From positions 37,134,932-37,198,931 of the forward strand of contig NC_023756.2 of NCBI RefSeq assembly GCF_000499845.2: a stretch of 64,000 bases of DNA, written 5' to 3'. Position 1 is the first letter of the stretch; each line of letters begins with the position of its first letter. The notes under the pieces are model-generated. The model did not search any database. It was given only the letters and a program-made list of their open reading frames with translations, and was not told the origin of the DNA. The DNA is from Phaseolus vulgaris (lineage: Eukaryota; Streptophyta; Magnoliopsida; Fabales; Fabaceae). Positions 45,543 through 55,680 of the stretch are shown here, piece by piece. The position numbers were made by a program, and so were the translations under genes.

Positions 45543-46073
45543 TCACATGTACATACAAATATATATTCCTTCATCATGATCATTTCGAGTTGCATGTACA
45601 ACATCAGCAACATCCTCGTACTCTTTATTGATGGTCGTTCTTGTAAGTGATTCAATCTCACAAATGTCATTGTTTGTATCTTCTGGGTCATTATGTTGTT
45701 TTTTTCCATGTAGCACAACAGACCAGTGGTCAGACGTAGGATCTTGGATATAGAAAACTTGGGAAGCTTGATGTGCCATTATAAATGGTTCGTCATGATA
45801 ACCTATCTTTCGAAAGTCAACCAAAGTCATTCCTGATTCATCAACTTTGACACCAGTCTTATTGTCAACCCACTTGCATTTGAAAACAGGTACAATAAAC
45901 TTGGTATAATTAACTTCCCAAATCTCTACTATGACACCATAATAAGGCATTGATCCCACAACAGGATTTTGATCCTTTGCAGTTGAAAACTGCATAGACT
46001 CTGCCTCCAAGGTGACTCCGCTATTTTGCACTGTAGTCCTATCATCTCGAGACTGTGTAAAACAAACAACCAT
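45543..46073 (-). CDS. CACTA TNP2 transposase C-terminal part (DUF4216)
   Basis: MPYYGVIVEIWEVNYTKFIV, then VFKCKWVDNKTGVKVDESGM and ASQVFYIQDPTSDHWSVVLH: the DUF4216 module that follows Transposase_21/DUF4218 in plant TNP2. It overlaps the upstream piece by about 30 bp in another frame, and a small intron near 46050-46100 could join them. The tail has acidic residues (RNDHDEGIY). Same end found in the truncated CACTA at 7061-7315. Confidence 0.8.
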   Translation of the reverse strand: MVVCFTQSRDDRTTVQNSGVTLEAESMQFSTAKDQNPVVGSMPYYGVIVEIWEVNYTKFIVPVFKCKWVDNKTGVKVDESGMTLVDFRKIGYHDEPFIMAHQASQVFYIQDPTSDHWSVVLHGKKQHNDPEDTNNDICEIESLTRTTINKEYEDVADVVHATRNDHDEGIYICMYM

Positions 46074-47955
46074 TTACTTCATAACCAGAACAACATAAAA
46101 CATCAAATTTGAGACCGTTTGCAAGCCATGTTAATGTTTCAGATGCTGATGGATCATTCATTATTTGTTGCTTAAACCATGACATGAAAGTTTTGTTATG
46201 CTCAATTAACACCCATTTTTCTGATTGTCTTGGATTTTTATATTTGACAATGTCTTTGTGTGTATCTAAGTATGGTAACACCTCATCAGTGTTATTCAAG
46301 ATATACAAGTGTGCTTGCAGAACCTCTTCTCTAGATTTGCTTATGACATGTACACCTCTTGAAGATTTACTTATGAATCTACGAGAGTGCCAACCTTTTT
46401 CAGGAACTCCTATACATTTGGCTTTTGACATGTACTCGGAACAAAACTCAATAGATTCTTCTGAAATGTATCTTTCAATAATGGAAGCTTCTGGACGACA
46501 TTGATTCTTCACATATCCCTTCAAAATCTTCATGTATCGTTCAACTGGATACATCCATCGCATATAAATTGGCCCACACAATCTGATTTCTCTTACAAGA
46601 TGAACAACCAAGTGTACCATAATATCAAAAAAAGATGGAGGAAAAAACATCTCGAGTTGACACAAGATAACAATTATTTCTTCTTCAAGTTCATCCAACT
46701 TCTGAGAGTCAATCTCTTTACTACATATGGAATTGAAAAATGAACATAGTCGAGTGATTGTATGCCTAACATTTTTGGGCAAGATTCCACGAATAGCCAC
46801 CGGTAATAATTGTTGCATTAGAACGTGACAATCATGTGACTTTAAGCCAATTAGTTTCAAATCATTCATAGATACAAGACTCTTCACATTTGAAGAGTAG
46901 CCTTGTGGTACCTTAACACCTTTAAGACATTCACAAAAACTTGTTTTCTCTTTCTTTGACAAAGTGTAACACGCTGCAGGCAAGTATGTACGTTTACCAA
47001 CTTCTCTCGGTGCCAATTCCTCTCGTATATTCATTTCAATCAAATCCAGACGTGCATTCACACCATCCTTTGTTTTGCCTTTAATGTTCAGAAGTGTTCC
47101 TATTAGACTGTCACGCACATTCTTCTCTACGTGCATTACATCTAGACAGTGTCTAACATCCAACTTACACCAATACGGAAGATCAAAAAAGATTGATCTC
47201 TTCTTCCATATTTCACTCACTGTTTGCTTCTTCTTCATTTTTCCAAAAGTCACATTAACATTTTTTATTTTTTCATAAATTTCAACACCACTTAAGGGAG
47301 TGGGACAAATGTCATGTTCTTGGTATCCGTTAAAAGCTTTTTTCAATTGACGATACGGATGATATTTCTTTAGAAATCTACGATGCCCAAGATACACAGT
47401 TTTTCTTCCATGTTTCAACTGCTCATAAGATGTCTTGTCTTGACATATTGGACATGCTTTATGGCCTTTCACACTATAACCTGACAAGTTCCCATATGCA
47501 GGGAAGTCATTGATAGTACAAAACAACATCGCATGCAATCGGAAAGATTCATTTTTAAACGCGTCAAACACATCAACCCCTTCATTCCACAATAATTTCA
47601 AATCTCCAATCAATGGATTAAGATAAACATCTATGTCATTTCCAGGTTGTTTTGGACCAGAGATCATCATAGATAACATCATGTATTTGCGCTTCATACA
47701 CAACGCAGGAGGTAAGTTGTAAATCACTAACAAAACAGGCCATGAACTATGATTACTACTTAAATTTCCAAAGGGATTCATTCCATCAGTTGCCAATCCA
47801 AGTCTTAAGTTTCTTGATTCTTTTCCAAATTCAGGAAATTCTTTATCAATATTCTTCCACTGCAAAGAATCAGCAGGATGACGAAGTACTCCATCATATT
47901 TTCTATTATCTGCATGCCACCTAAGGTTTTTAGCGTCATCTGCATTTGCAAACAA
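46042..47955 (-). CDS. CACTA TNP2 transposase, catalytic part (Transposase_21, DUF4218)
   Basis: Contains NLRLGLATDGMNPFGNLSSN, WPVLLVIYNLPPALCMKRKY and MLSMMISGPKQPGNDIDVYL (Transposase_21), then KGHKACPICQDKTS, and a DUF4218 part (VHLVVHLVREIRLCGPIYMR). The second DD(E) aspartates of CACTA transposases are expected in the LRLGLATDGMNPF and GPKQPGNDID motifs. It excises and inserts elements with CACTA ends in the nucleus. The open frame of 637 codons has no stop. It overlaps the upstream piece (47936-48730) by 20 bp in a different frame, so an intron or a frameshift lies there. Confidence 0.85.
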   Translation of the reverse strand: MFANADDAKNLRWHADNRKYDGVLRHPADSLQWKNIDKEFPEFGKESRNLRLGLATDGMNPFGNLSSNHSSWPVLLVIYNLPPALCMKRKYMMLSMMISGPKQPGNDIDVYLNPLIGDLKLLWNEGVDVFDAFKNESFRLHAMLFCTINDFPAYGNLSGYSVKGHKACPICQDKTSYEQLKHGRKTVYLGHRRFLKKYHPYRQLKKAFNGYQEHDICPTPLSGVEIYEKIKNVNVTFGKMKKKQTVSEIWKKRSIFFDLPYWCKLDVRHCLDVMHVEKNVRDSLIGTLLNIKGKTKDGVNARLDLIEMNIREELAPREVGKRTYLPAACYTLSKKEKTSFCECLKGVKVPQGYSSNVKSLVSMNDLKLIGLKSHDCHVLMQQLLPVAIRGILPKNVRHTITRLCSFFNSICSKEIDSQKLDELEEEIIVILCQLEMFFPPSFFDIMVHLVVHLVREIRLCGPIYMRWMYPVERYMKILKGYVKNQCRPEASIIERYISEESIEFCSEYMSKAKCIGVPEKGWHSRRFISKSSRGVHVISKSREEVLQAHLYILNNTDEVLPYLDTHKDIVKYKNPRQSEKWVLIEHNKTFMSWFKQQIMNDPSASETLTWLANGLKFDVLCCSGYEVNGCLFYTVSR

Positions 47956-48730
47956 AACGCTTAAGCCTTGGAATTATAGGAAGATACCAAACAACCTTAG
48001 CAGGAGGACCTTCCTTTGTGAATTCATAAATTTCATCATTCTGACCAACTTTAACCTTATAACGTGACAAACCACACCTGGGACATCTTCTTAAATCTTC
48101 ATACTCATTTCTGTATAAAATACAATCGTTAGGACATGAATGTATTTTTCTATACTCCATACCCATTGGACAAAGTATTTTTTTTGCCTCATAATTTCGA
48201 TTGGGCAAGGTATTTCCTTCTGGAAGCATGTCCTTAAGCAATTGAAGCAATTTTGTAAAACTTTTGTCGGTCCATCCATTCATTGCCTTCAAATTCATCA
48301 ACCTTAACACTGCTGATAATCGTGTGAAGTTAGTTGAACCAGGATACAAAGGAGTCTTTGCATCATTAGACATATTTTCAAAAACTGCATTAGCAAAAGA
48401 TTCTATTCCCACATCACGAATCATGTCTTCTAATCTATCATCCATTGAGAAATGAACTTCCTCCGAAGCTCTGGGCACACTTTGCAAGTCTAACAATTCA
48501 CCATGCCACGTCCATGTTGTATAAATTTTCAAAAATCCATCACATAAAAGATGTTCTCTAATTTCGGAAACACTCAATATCCTACCATTTAAACAATTAA
48601 CACAAGGACACCTTATTCTTCCTCCATTATTACAACTAACAGCATTATGTTCTGCGAATTGTATGATATCTTCCACTCCTTTCTCGTAAGCATCACTTAT
48701 TCGTGGTGTATTAATCCAACTCCGATCCAT
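47936..48730 (-). CDS. CACTA TNP2 transposase N-terminal part (Transpos_assoc)
   Basis: Begins MDRSWINTPRISDAYEKGVE at 48730, the typical start of plant TNP2 proteins with a Transpos_assoc zinc-binding domain (IRCPCVNCLNGRILSVSEIR, then HLLCDGF and YTTWTWHGE). It continues with NLKAMNGWTDKSFTKLLQLL and CPNDCILYRNEYEDLRRCPR. It ends in the overlap with the catalytic part, where a GT-AG intron could restore one frame. Start chosen by family similarity. 5'UTR and promoter lie at 48731-49700. Confidence 0.85.
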   Translation of the reverse strand: MDRSWINTPRISDAYEKGVEDIIQFAEHNAVSCNNGGRIRCPCVNCLNGRILSVSEIREHLLCDGFLKIYTTWTWHGELLDLQSVPRASEEVHFSMDDRLEDMIRDVGIESFANAVFENMSNDAKTPLYPGSTNFTRLSAVLRLMNLKAMNGWTDKSFTKLLQLLKDMLPEGNTLPNRNYEAKKILCPMGMEYRKIHSCPNDCILYRNEYEDLRRCPRCGLSRYKVKVGQNDEIYEFTKEGPPAKVVWYLPIIPRLKRFVCKCR

Positions 48731-48749
48731 GAATTTGCTAAACCAAGAA

Positions 48750-49035
48750 TCAGTGCGGACTCAGAACCAATGCATTCAATATGTAATTTTTAAAATATAA
48801 ATCAAAATTGCCGAAGGTCGGACACTTCCGGACTCAATACCAGTGCGTTCAATATGTCAAAACAATATATAATCATTAATAACTAAATCAAAACTGCCGA
48901 AGGTCGGACACCTCTGGACTCAGAATCAGTTCGTTCAATATATAAAAACAATATCTAATCATTAAAAACTAAATTCAGATTGCCGAAGGTCGGACACCTT
49001 CGGACTCAGACTCAGTACGTTCAATATATAAAATC
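48750..49035 (-). repeat. 86-bp tandem repeat, just over three copies
   Basis: GCCGAAGGTCGGACAC starts at 48810, 48896 and 48982, each followed by GGACTCAG..CAGT.CGTTCAATAT. It lies directly upstream of the transposase ATG, in the probable 5'UTR or promoter. Confidence 0.9.
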
Positions 49036-49129
49036 AATATCTAACTCAAAACAAACACTTTCAAAATATAGTTAATAATATTTAATTAAATAATAATAAA
49101 AAATATACTAACCTCAAAAGTGAAACGAA

Positions 49130-49560
49130 GCTAAAAAGAAACTGGCGCGGGAACTTTGTTAACGAACGCAAGGAGGCGGTGCTGGCATGGGGGAGCTGAT
49201 CGCGGCACTAGGGCGTGGCGCAGGGTTGGGCGGCGGTTTTGCGCAGGTGCAGGGGTGAGCCGCGGCGGTTTTGCGCAGGTGTAGGGGTGGGCCGCGACGG
49301 TTTTGGGCAGGTGCAGGGGTGGGCCGCGGCGGTTTTCCGCAGTTGCAGGGGTGGGCTGCAAAAGCTTCGGTGGTGGCGTCGGGGAAGCTCGACGGGGGCG
49401 TCCAGGCGGCGCGACGAGGTCGTCTGTGCGGAGTGCGAGGCGACGCGGCTGGAGCGCGAGGCAGCGCGGTTGGAATGCGAGGAAACGCCGGTCAGGCTGT
49501 GCGGTGGGGGCGCGAGGCGGCGTAGGGTGGCGTGCTGCGAGCTTGGGTGAGTGCGAAGTG
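49130..49560 (-). promoter_or_regulatory. GC-rich island with 36-bp repeats at the CACTA transposase 5' side
   Basis: About 400 bp of very GC-rich, CpG-rich DNA within AT-rich surroundings. It has four units of GCGGTTTTGCGCAGGTGCAG type between 49228 and 49370. It recalls the GC-rich control region near the first exon of maize Spm. Reading frames here (for example 49208-49708, minus) look like GC-rich low-complexity artefacts or a short first exon. Confidence 0.5.
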
Positions 49561-49659
49561 AGGGAAGATTTTTCGGGTGAGCAGTGAGAGAAGAGGGAAA
49601 ACTGAATGTGAGAGAAGTGAGGGAAGAGGGAAAGCGCTGGTGGACGAAAAAATAAAAAA

Positions 49660-49903
49660 AAAAGACTTTTAACGACGGTTCAGGGAGAACCGTCGCGGAA
49701 ACCATCACTTTTAACGATGGTTCAGGGAGGAATCGTCGTTAAAACCTCCTCATCCGCATATAACGACGGTTCAGTGAGGAACCGTCGTTAAAAAGCCAAA
49801 AAAAATCAAAATATTTACGGAATTGCCATCGCCTCGCTTATTACGATGGTTCTTTTCTAACCGTGTTTAAAGAGAGTCGTTAATGAAGTTTTTTGTACTA
49901 GTG
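49660..49903. repeat. CACTA subterminal array, 5' end
   Basis: Four palindromic units of TTAACGACGGTTCAG..GAACCGTCGTTAA type before the terminal inverted repeat. Confidence 0.75.
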
Positions 49904-51021
49904 CAAAACAGCTGCATCTAAACACTCTTAGGTGACAAATGTTTGACTTCCTTCCATTGAAGAGTTTATAGGGAGTTTTCTTCAAGATTGGCCTTATTAG
50001 CACTCTATTCATCACATAACAAGATGTGCTAACAACATCAACCCAAAAGTACTTGGGTAAGGAGGATTCATTTAGCATGGTTCTTGCTAACTCTTCGAGA
50101 GATCTGTTCTTTCTTTCCACTAGACCATTTAATTGAGAAGTTTTTGGTGCAGAGAAGTTGTGTAAGATCCCCATCTTCTCACAGAATTTGCTAAATTTCT
50201 CATTTTGAAATTCCCATCCATGATCACTCCTTAAAGAACCAATGTTGCTGTTTTTTGTGTTTTGTAACCTTCTAGCAAGCTTTTTGAAGGCAGAGAAGGC
50301 ATCACTCTTTGATTCCAAGAAGAGAGTCCAAGTGTACCTAGAGAAGTCATCCACAATGACAAGAGCATAATAGTTGCCACCAAGACTCATGGTTCTTGAA
50401 GGTCCAAACAAATCCATATGGAGTAGCTCAAGGGGTTTTAAAGATGAAACAATATTTTTAATTTTGGAAGAATTTTTTAACTTGTTTCCCCTTTTGACAT
50501 GCTGCACATATGTGGTCCTTCTCAAACTTAAGCTTGGGCAACCCAATCATAAGATCTTTTGAGATTAATTTGTTTAAGTGATTCATGTGAATGTGAATAA
50601 TTCTTCTATGCCATAACCAAGATTCATCATGCTTAGAAAGAAGACAACCTATAGAACAAGGAGAAGAGATATCCAAGAGATTGACATTGTTGATTCTCTT
50701 ACCAATCAATATTATCTCTTTTGAGTTAGGGAGGCAGATTTCACAAGAGTTTGTCTTGAAGATTACTTGATATCCTTTGTCACATAGTTTGCTAATGCTA
50801 AGCAAGTTGTGCTTTAGTCCCTCTACATACAAGACATCATGAATGAGCAAGATACTCTTGTCTCCTATAGAGCCTTTTCCAATAATTCTTCCTTTGTTGT
50901 TATCTCCATATGTTACATGGCCTTCTTGTTTGAAGGTGACGCTCACAAACTTTGATTTATCTCCTGTCATGTGTTTTGAGCAACCACTATCCAGATACCA
51001 CTGTTGCATGTTGTCCATCAA
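49904..51021 (-). pseudogene. Copia-2 protease, GAG-pre-integrase and integrase core
   Basis: From QQWYLDSGCSKHMTGDKSKF (aspartic protease, about 51005) through HDVLYVEGLKHNLLSISKL, WLWHRRIIHIHMNHLNKLIS, CAACQKGKQ (zinc site) to the integrase core: LELLHMDLFGPSRT (Asp), VIVDDFSRYTW, SLRSDHGWEFQNE (Asp), NGLVERKNRSLEELART (Glu) and YVMNRVLIRPI. The two pieces overlap near 50460-50546 in different frames (one frameshift). Much better preserved than Copia-1. The frame continues after the CACTA insertion at 43171. Confidence 0.85.
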
Positions 51022-51129
51022 ATTTCCCTACAAAGTAAAATTTCAAGTACAAAGATTTGGTCCCCTTTTAAATGTGGGTCCTTTTTTATTTACATTCATC
51101 ACTGGGAACTCTAGAATCTTTAGGAATCC

Positions 51130-52147
51130 ATCTCATAATGCCTTTAGGAACATAATATTTCCTAATTTTATAGAATTGGACATAATGGCCTCTTTTCATG
51201 CAGTAGAAGCATGTAACAACTAGTTGTTTCGACAGAACAATCGGTAATTTTTCTGGCAGTTTTGAAAATTACTTTGAAAACTTGTCTTGCTTGTTCTGTG
51301 CATTAAAACCGAATCCAGCTTTTCCAAAAACACAATTTTGAGATGCCAAGACATTCTCAAAGTTGGATTTACCCTTTGAAAGCTTATCCACATTTCTTAC
51401 AAGATAATGAACTTTCTTTTCAAGACTTTCACAATTTTCACCAATAAGAGAGTCACACTTGCAAGAAGAGTTTTTGTAAATAATTTCAAGGTTTTCAAAA
51501 TCTGTTTTTGAATTTTCTAATTCTCCTTCCAGTGATTTGACTCTGTTTTCAAGCCAGTTGTTCATTCCCTTCAACCGGTTGTTCAAGAGAGCCAATCGAT
51601 TAGCTTCTTCATGTGTTTCTTGAAAAGCTTGAAGCAATTGATTGTAATTTTCAGTATTTGAAGAATTAGAGGAACTTACACTGCTTGAATCATCTTCCAT
51701 TTTAGCCATGAAGCATAGATTGAGACCTTTTTTTATTCTGCCTCCTTTTTCTTCTTGCTTGACTTCTTGTCTTTGATTTCTTTATTTCAGTGGTACTCTC
51801 ATGAGTTTCTTTGAGTGTATCCCACATCTCCTTAGTAGATTCACATTCTGAGATCCTGAAAAATTCTTTAGAATCCAAAGTAGATGTTATTATGTTTTTG
51901 TCAATGCAATCAAACTTGGCATTTTCACTTTGTTCATTAGTCCATTGGGACCAAGGTTTTTTAATAAAAGATCCATTCTTTTTAATCTTTGGAATGAAAG
52001 TCTCATTTTCAATTGCATCTCAAATCCCTTGATCAATGGATTCAACAATGATTTTCATTGTAGCTTCCCAATACTTATAATTCAAACCACAGAACAAAGG
52101 TGGTTTGTTAATTGAAGCACCCTCCTCAAAAGGTATTTTTCCAGCCA
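51130..52147 (-). pseudogene. Copia-2 gag, with large internal deletion
   Basis: Starts MAGKIPFEEGASINKPPLFC at 52147. The UBN2/DUF4219-type part runs to TKEMWDTLKETHESTTEI (about 51800). The rest of the capsid and first zinc knuckle are missing. The sequence resumes at MAKMEDDSSSVSSS (51709) with a coiled coil (NNRLKGMNNWLENRVKSLEG) and CKCDSLIGEN. The second zinc knuckle near 51190 reads CFYCMKRGHYVQFY, with the last Cys replaced by Tyr. It is very similar in layout to the Copia-1 gag deletion. Confidence 0.75.
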
Positions 52148-52188
52148 TAGAAAAAAGGTTTTAGGATCAAACTTGAGTATTTTTCAAG

Positions 52189-52208
52189 TACCAAGCTCTA
52201 TTACCAAT
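52189..52208 (-). other. Copia-2 primer-binding site
   Basis: Reverse complement of ACCAAGCTCTATTACCAAT; adjacent to the LTR remnant and resembles the Met-tRNA site. Confidence 0.7.
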
Positions 52209-52337
52209 TGTTAGAATATATGGCCTTAAACAAGAGGGGGGTGAATTGTTTAAAGGGGGTTTTCGAAAAAAATTTCAGCTAGAACAAAATCCTTTGTATG
52301 AAACTTAATCAGAAATGTAGTTAGCCTCGAAATCGTG
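52209..52337 (-). repeat. Copia-2 5' LTR remnant
   Basis: The terminal ~129 bp match 39780-39905 closely. At 52338 the sequence changes to gag of another SIRE-like element. Confidence 0.85.
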
Positions 52338-52834
52338 ATATTTAGCTCTTAATCATAGGTTTTCCCAAGGCTCATAAGGTGGTTGGGGATGTGGGTGAAC
52401 CTTTTTTGTACTTCAGCGATTGACTCACCTTTAAGCATTTTAAAAATTTCATATTCCAGAATTAGAGTATGTTTTCTAACTCTTTTCACATCAGTGGTTC
52501 CTTCATGAGTCACCTCCAAAGTGTCCCACATCTCCTTGGCCGATGAGCATTGGGAAATCCTGAAAAATTCATCCGAATTCAAGGCAGATGTTATGAGAAA
52601 TTTGGCCTTCTTGTTTTCAGAATCACTCCATTGAGACCAAGGTTTTTCAATGGAAGATCCATCTTTTTCAAATTTTGGAATAAAAGGACCATTTTCAATT
52701 GCATCCCAAATTCCCTTGTCAAGAGATTCAACAAAGATTTTCATTCTAACTTTCTAGAATTGGTAATTCAAACCACAGAAAAGAGGTGGTCTGTTGATTG
52801 ATGCACCCTCTCCAAAAGGTAGTTTTCCAACCAT
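52338..52834 (-). pseudogene. gag N-terminus of a third SIRE-like Copia
   Basis: Starts MVGKLPFGEGASINRPPLFC at 52834 and continues with MKIFVESLDKGIWDAIENGP, AKEMWDTLEVTHEGTTDVKR, LILEYEIFKMLKGESIAEVQ and LMSLGKTYD, then a stop and ELNI. This is the part of gag missing in Copia-1 and Copia-2. It is truncated at 52338 where Copia-2 LTR begins. One stop near 52752 precedes MKIFVES. Confidence 0.8.
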
Positions 52835-52875
52835 TGAAAAAAGGTTTTAGGATCAAACTTGAGTATTTTTCAAGT

Positions 52876-52895
52876 ACCAAGCTCTTGATGCCAAT
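52876..52895 (-). other. Primer-binding site of the third SIRE-like Copia
   Basis: Reverse complement of ACCAAGCTCTTGATGCCAAT, between gag leader and LTR. Confidence 0.7.
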
Positions 52896-53970
52896 TGTTA
52901 GAATGAATGACTTTAAACTAGAGGGGGGGGTGAATGGTTTAAGGGGGGTTTCGCAAACTTTTTAAGATAGAATGAATTCTTTGCAAGAAACCAGATTAGG
53001 AATTCAGTTAGCCAAGAACATAGCTCAAAAAAGTAAAGCACCAGAAAAACAATCCGTTGTTTATACCAATAAAAATAATAACAACTGAAATTAAAGAGTT
53101 TAAGGAAGAGAGAAATGCACAAACAATTTATACTGGTTCACTCTTAAACCAAGAGCTACATCCAGTTTCCCAGAAACCACTGGGGAATCCACTAGGTAAT
53201 CAAATCCAGATTACATACACACATCACCAAAGAAGTGACCTTGACCCCCTTAAGAAACACACTTCCTTTGGCTCAGCACACACACACCAAGAATGTTGAT
53301 CTTGACAACCTCAAGAGCACACATCCCTTCTTGGCTTTACAACACCAAAATGTACACAAGTTATAGAACGAATTACACTGTTACAGAATCAACTGAAATC
53401 AATACAGAGTAATCCTATTTCACTTTTCTCTTGAATAACCAAAGCTCAAAGTGAAAACTCAAATGCTTGAAAGCTGTTTGAAAAACTCAAATCTGTTTTT
53501 CTTTCTTGTTGTTTGTTATAAAACATTAACAAACTATTTATAGTATTCAAATCTTGGTCAAAGCATTTAAAGCAGGAGTGCATTCAGTTATGAAATCAAT
53601 TAAAGCTCATTCAACTAACAAAACTAATTCTGTTAGGATTTCAAACAAACAATCGGTTGAAAGATCGAATCAATCGTTTATTTTGGTTTGACAGCAAGTC
53701 AACCATCCAAGACATTTTCAAAAACTCTTTAAAAAACACCTAAGTATAAAACAATCGGTTGTTTCGACAAAACAACAGGTTGTTTTTCACTTAGTTTGAA
53801 AAACACTTTAAACTTAAAAGATTTGAAAACACTTAAGCTTTAGATTCAACAAAGATGGATTGCAAAGATAATCTACCCCAGATCTTACTTTAAAGCACAT
53901 AAGCAACTTCAGCCTTCCATCAAACGCTAGGATTTGGATTCTTCAAAGCTTGAACACACTTGATTCAACA
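52896..53970 (-). repeat. 5' LTR of the third SIRE-like Copia (1075 bp)
   Basis: Minus-strand LTR from TGTTGAATCAAGTG (53970) to TTCATTCTAACA (52896). Related to, but distinct from, the Copia-2 LTR. TATA-like CTATAAATAGTTTG (minus) near 53530-53543. No matching 3' LTR is in the window. Confidence 0.85.
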
Positions 53971-55050
53971 AATTATTCTAATTCGTCTGTGTATGGATCC
54001 TCATGGTCCATTGTTGTAAATTGATGGGTACTCATTACACTGAGGAATGCAAGTTTCATCTCCAATGCCTTTGTGGTAACAAGTATTATTGCAATACCAC
54101 AAAAATGTCTTGACCATATTCACCAAGTGTTCTCTGGGCTGTGGTGGTTGTTCTTCAACCATGTTGTTTTATTCTTGATAAGTTTCAATGTGAAGGGTAG
54201 AAGTGGTAAACGATTCTTCTCTAATTTCTCATAGCTTTTCTTTTCTCTTTTTAACCCTATTCTTCTGAGTTGTCTTTTCAATTTCTAATTCAAATTGCAA
54301 TTGATCTTTAGATATTTATCCTCTTAATATCATATAAGAGAAAACACTCAAGGATTAGGCACAAAGAGTAACTAGCAATAAAAAAATAAAAATTTATAAA
54401 ATACGAAATTTAAAACAAATCTAAAATAAATAAAAATAAAAAATAAAAACACTAAACAAATAAAAATATTCACAATATTTAGGAATTCGTACTCTGAAAT
54501 TAAAACTATTTTGCGACAATGGGGTCAAAAACTTGTTGAGTCTTTAATTCGAGAAGTGTATCGACTCAGACGTAATAAATTGTCCCTAAGGATGAATATC
54601 AAACCCACAATGAACAATTCTAAAATCTCAAGTATAATATTCACTAAATATAAAAAAAAATGTGTCAAAGTTTGTTTGAAAGGTTGTTGGTATCATGAAT
54701 TTATGCAAGGAATTAAATAAAAACAAAGTAAATGATTTTAGAGGATGAAATGATTCAAACCCAAGAGGCAACCTAAGTATAAAAGTATAGGTGCAGATTT
54801 CCCAGGTGACGAAAAGGCTTCGAGGAGAGGTAACCCATGGAAATCGAAATTGGGCATAAAGGGTGAATGATCATATATTTATGATATGCAGTGAGACACT
54901 AGTGGATTAAACTTATGCAGTTATGCTACTAGGTACATGGTAGGCACACTACAAGTGTAACCCTGTAAAAATTATTGGCAGGAAATACAATGGATTAATG
55001 GACACAGAGCTTGCAACGAAAAACTCTAACCTTGTACAAGATTTTTCTGA

Positions 55051-55164
55051 TAACTCCCTTAGAAGTTTCCAATTTCTGCACTAAACCTGCGTACTTCCTT
55101 TTGACCGGCAAAGCATGGCTACTCCAAGTGCTTAACTTTAATCTCATTCATGTTACTTAAAACA
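55051..55164 (+). repeat. 114-bp direct repeat, copy 1
   Basis: TAACTCCCTTAGAAGTTTCC to CATGTTACTTAAAACA, repeated at 55681-55794 with about nine differences; the copies are exactly 630 bp apart. Confidence 0.9.
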
Positions 55165-55680
55165 TGAACACATGAGGGGGTGGAGGGGGGGGGGTATTGT
55201 AAGTGTGCATTGAACACGTGAGGTAGCACACACTTCCGTACCAGGGTCTTTTTTTAAGGGTTGAAGCATCCCTTAAATGCTCCAATTAATTTATTTGTTC
55301 TTTACTGATAAAGAAAACTAACAACTAGATATACTCAACATTTTTTTATTAGCAAAGAATATAATAAATAAATAAAGGGATACTTCAGGGGTATCCCAAC
55401 CTGTATACAGATAACAAGAGGCCCTCACCTCTATAGAATTAAACTTTTTAAACATTCCTACCATACAAAAATGATAAATCTAACCATCTACAACATTTAC
55501 ACCAGTTGCAAAACCGGATGAATGCTACAGAATTGGCTACAAAAATGGTACCAGCAAAAACATAACATAATAAATCTGCACCTTAAAAAAATCTGCATAG
55601 GCTCTGGCTTGATTAGCCCTGCACCTGCTTCAACCTTGACCCCTTTCCTTGGCTTACATAACCGTGACAATGAACTTATA

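Larger units (their letters stand above)
43172..49903 (-). mobile_element. Complete CACTA (En/Spm) DNA transposon (6.7 kb)
   Basis: Ends CACTAGTATAAAAAGG (43172) and, inverted, CACTAGTACAAAAAAC (49903). Flanked by the 3-bp duplication CAA (43169-43171 and 49904-49906). Both ends carry arrays of TTAACGACGGTTC / GAACCGTCGTTAA. Encodes, on the minus strand, a TNP2-type transposase and a second multi-exon region with Transposase_24-like and Ulp1-like parts. Inserted into the Copia-2 integrase, so it is younger than Copia-2. Possibly still competent; reading frames look well preserved. Confidence 0.95.
39780..52337 (-). mobile_element. Copia-2: SIRE-like Ty1/copia retrotransposon, with CACTA insertion and broken 5' LTR
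   Basis: Minus-strand element: 3' LTR 39780-40883, pol, gag, primer site at 52189-52208, and only the last ~129 bp of the 5' LTR (52209-52337). Beyond that it is joined to the gag of another SIRE-like copy. A complete CACTA transposon sits in its integrase. The LTRs are diverged relatives of the Copia-1 LTR. Confidence 0.9.

Noticed and set aside
49208..49708. 166-codon Pro/Ser-rich minus-strand frame in the CACTA 5' region
   Set aside because: Several frames are open here on both strands because of GC-rich repeats; no protein domain. A short first exon cannot be excluded.
54511..54720. 69-codon plus-strand frame
   Set aside because: Lys-rich, low complexity, no family and no conserved neighbour.
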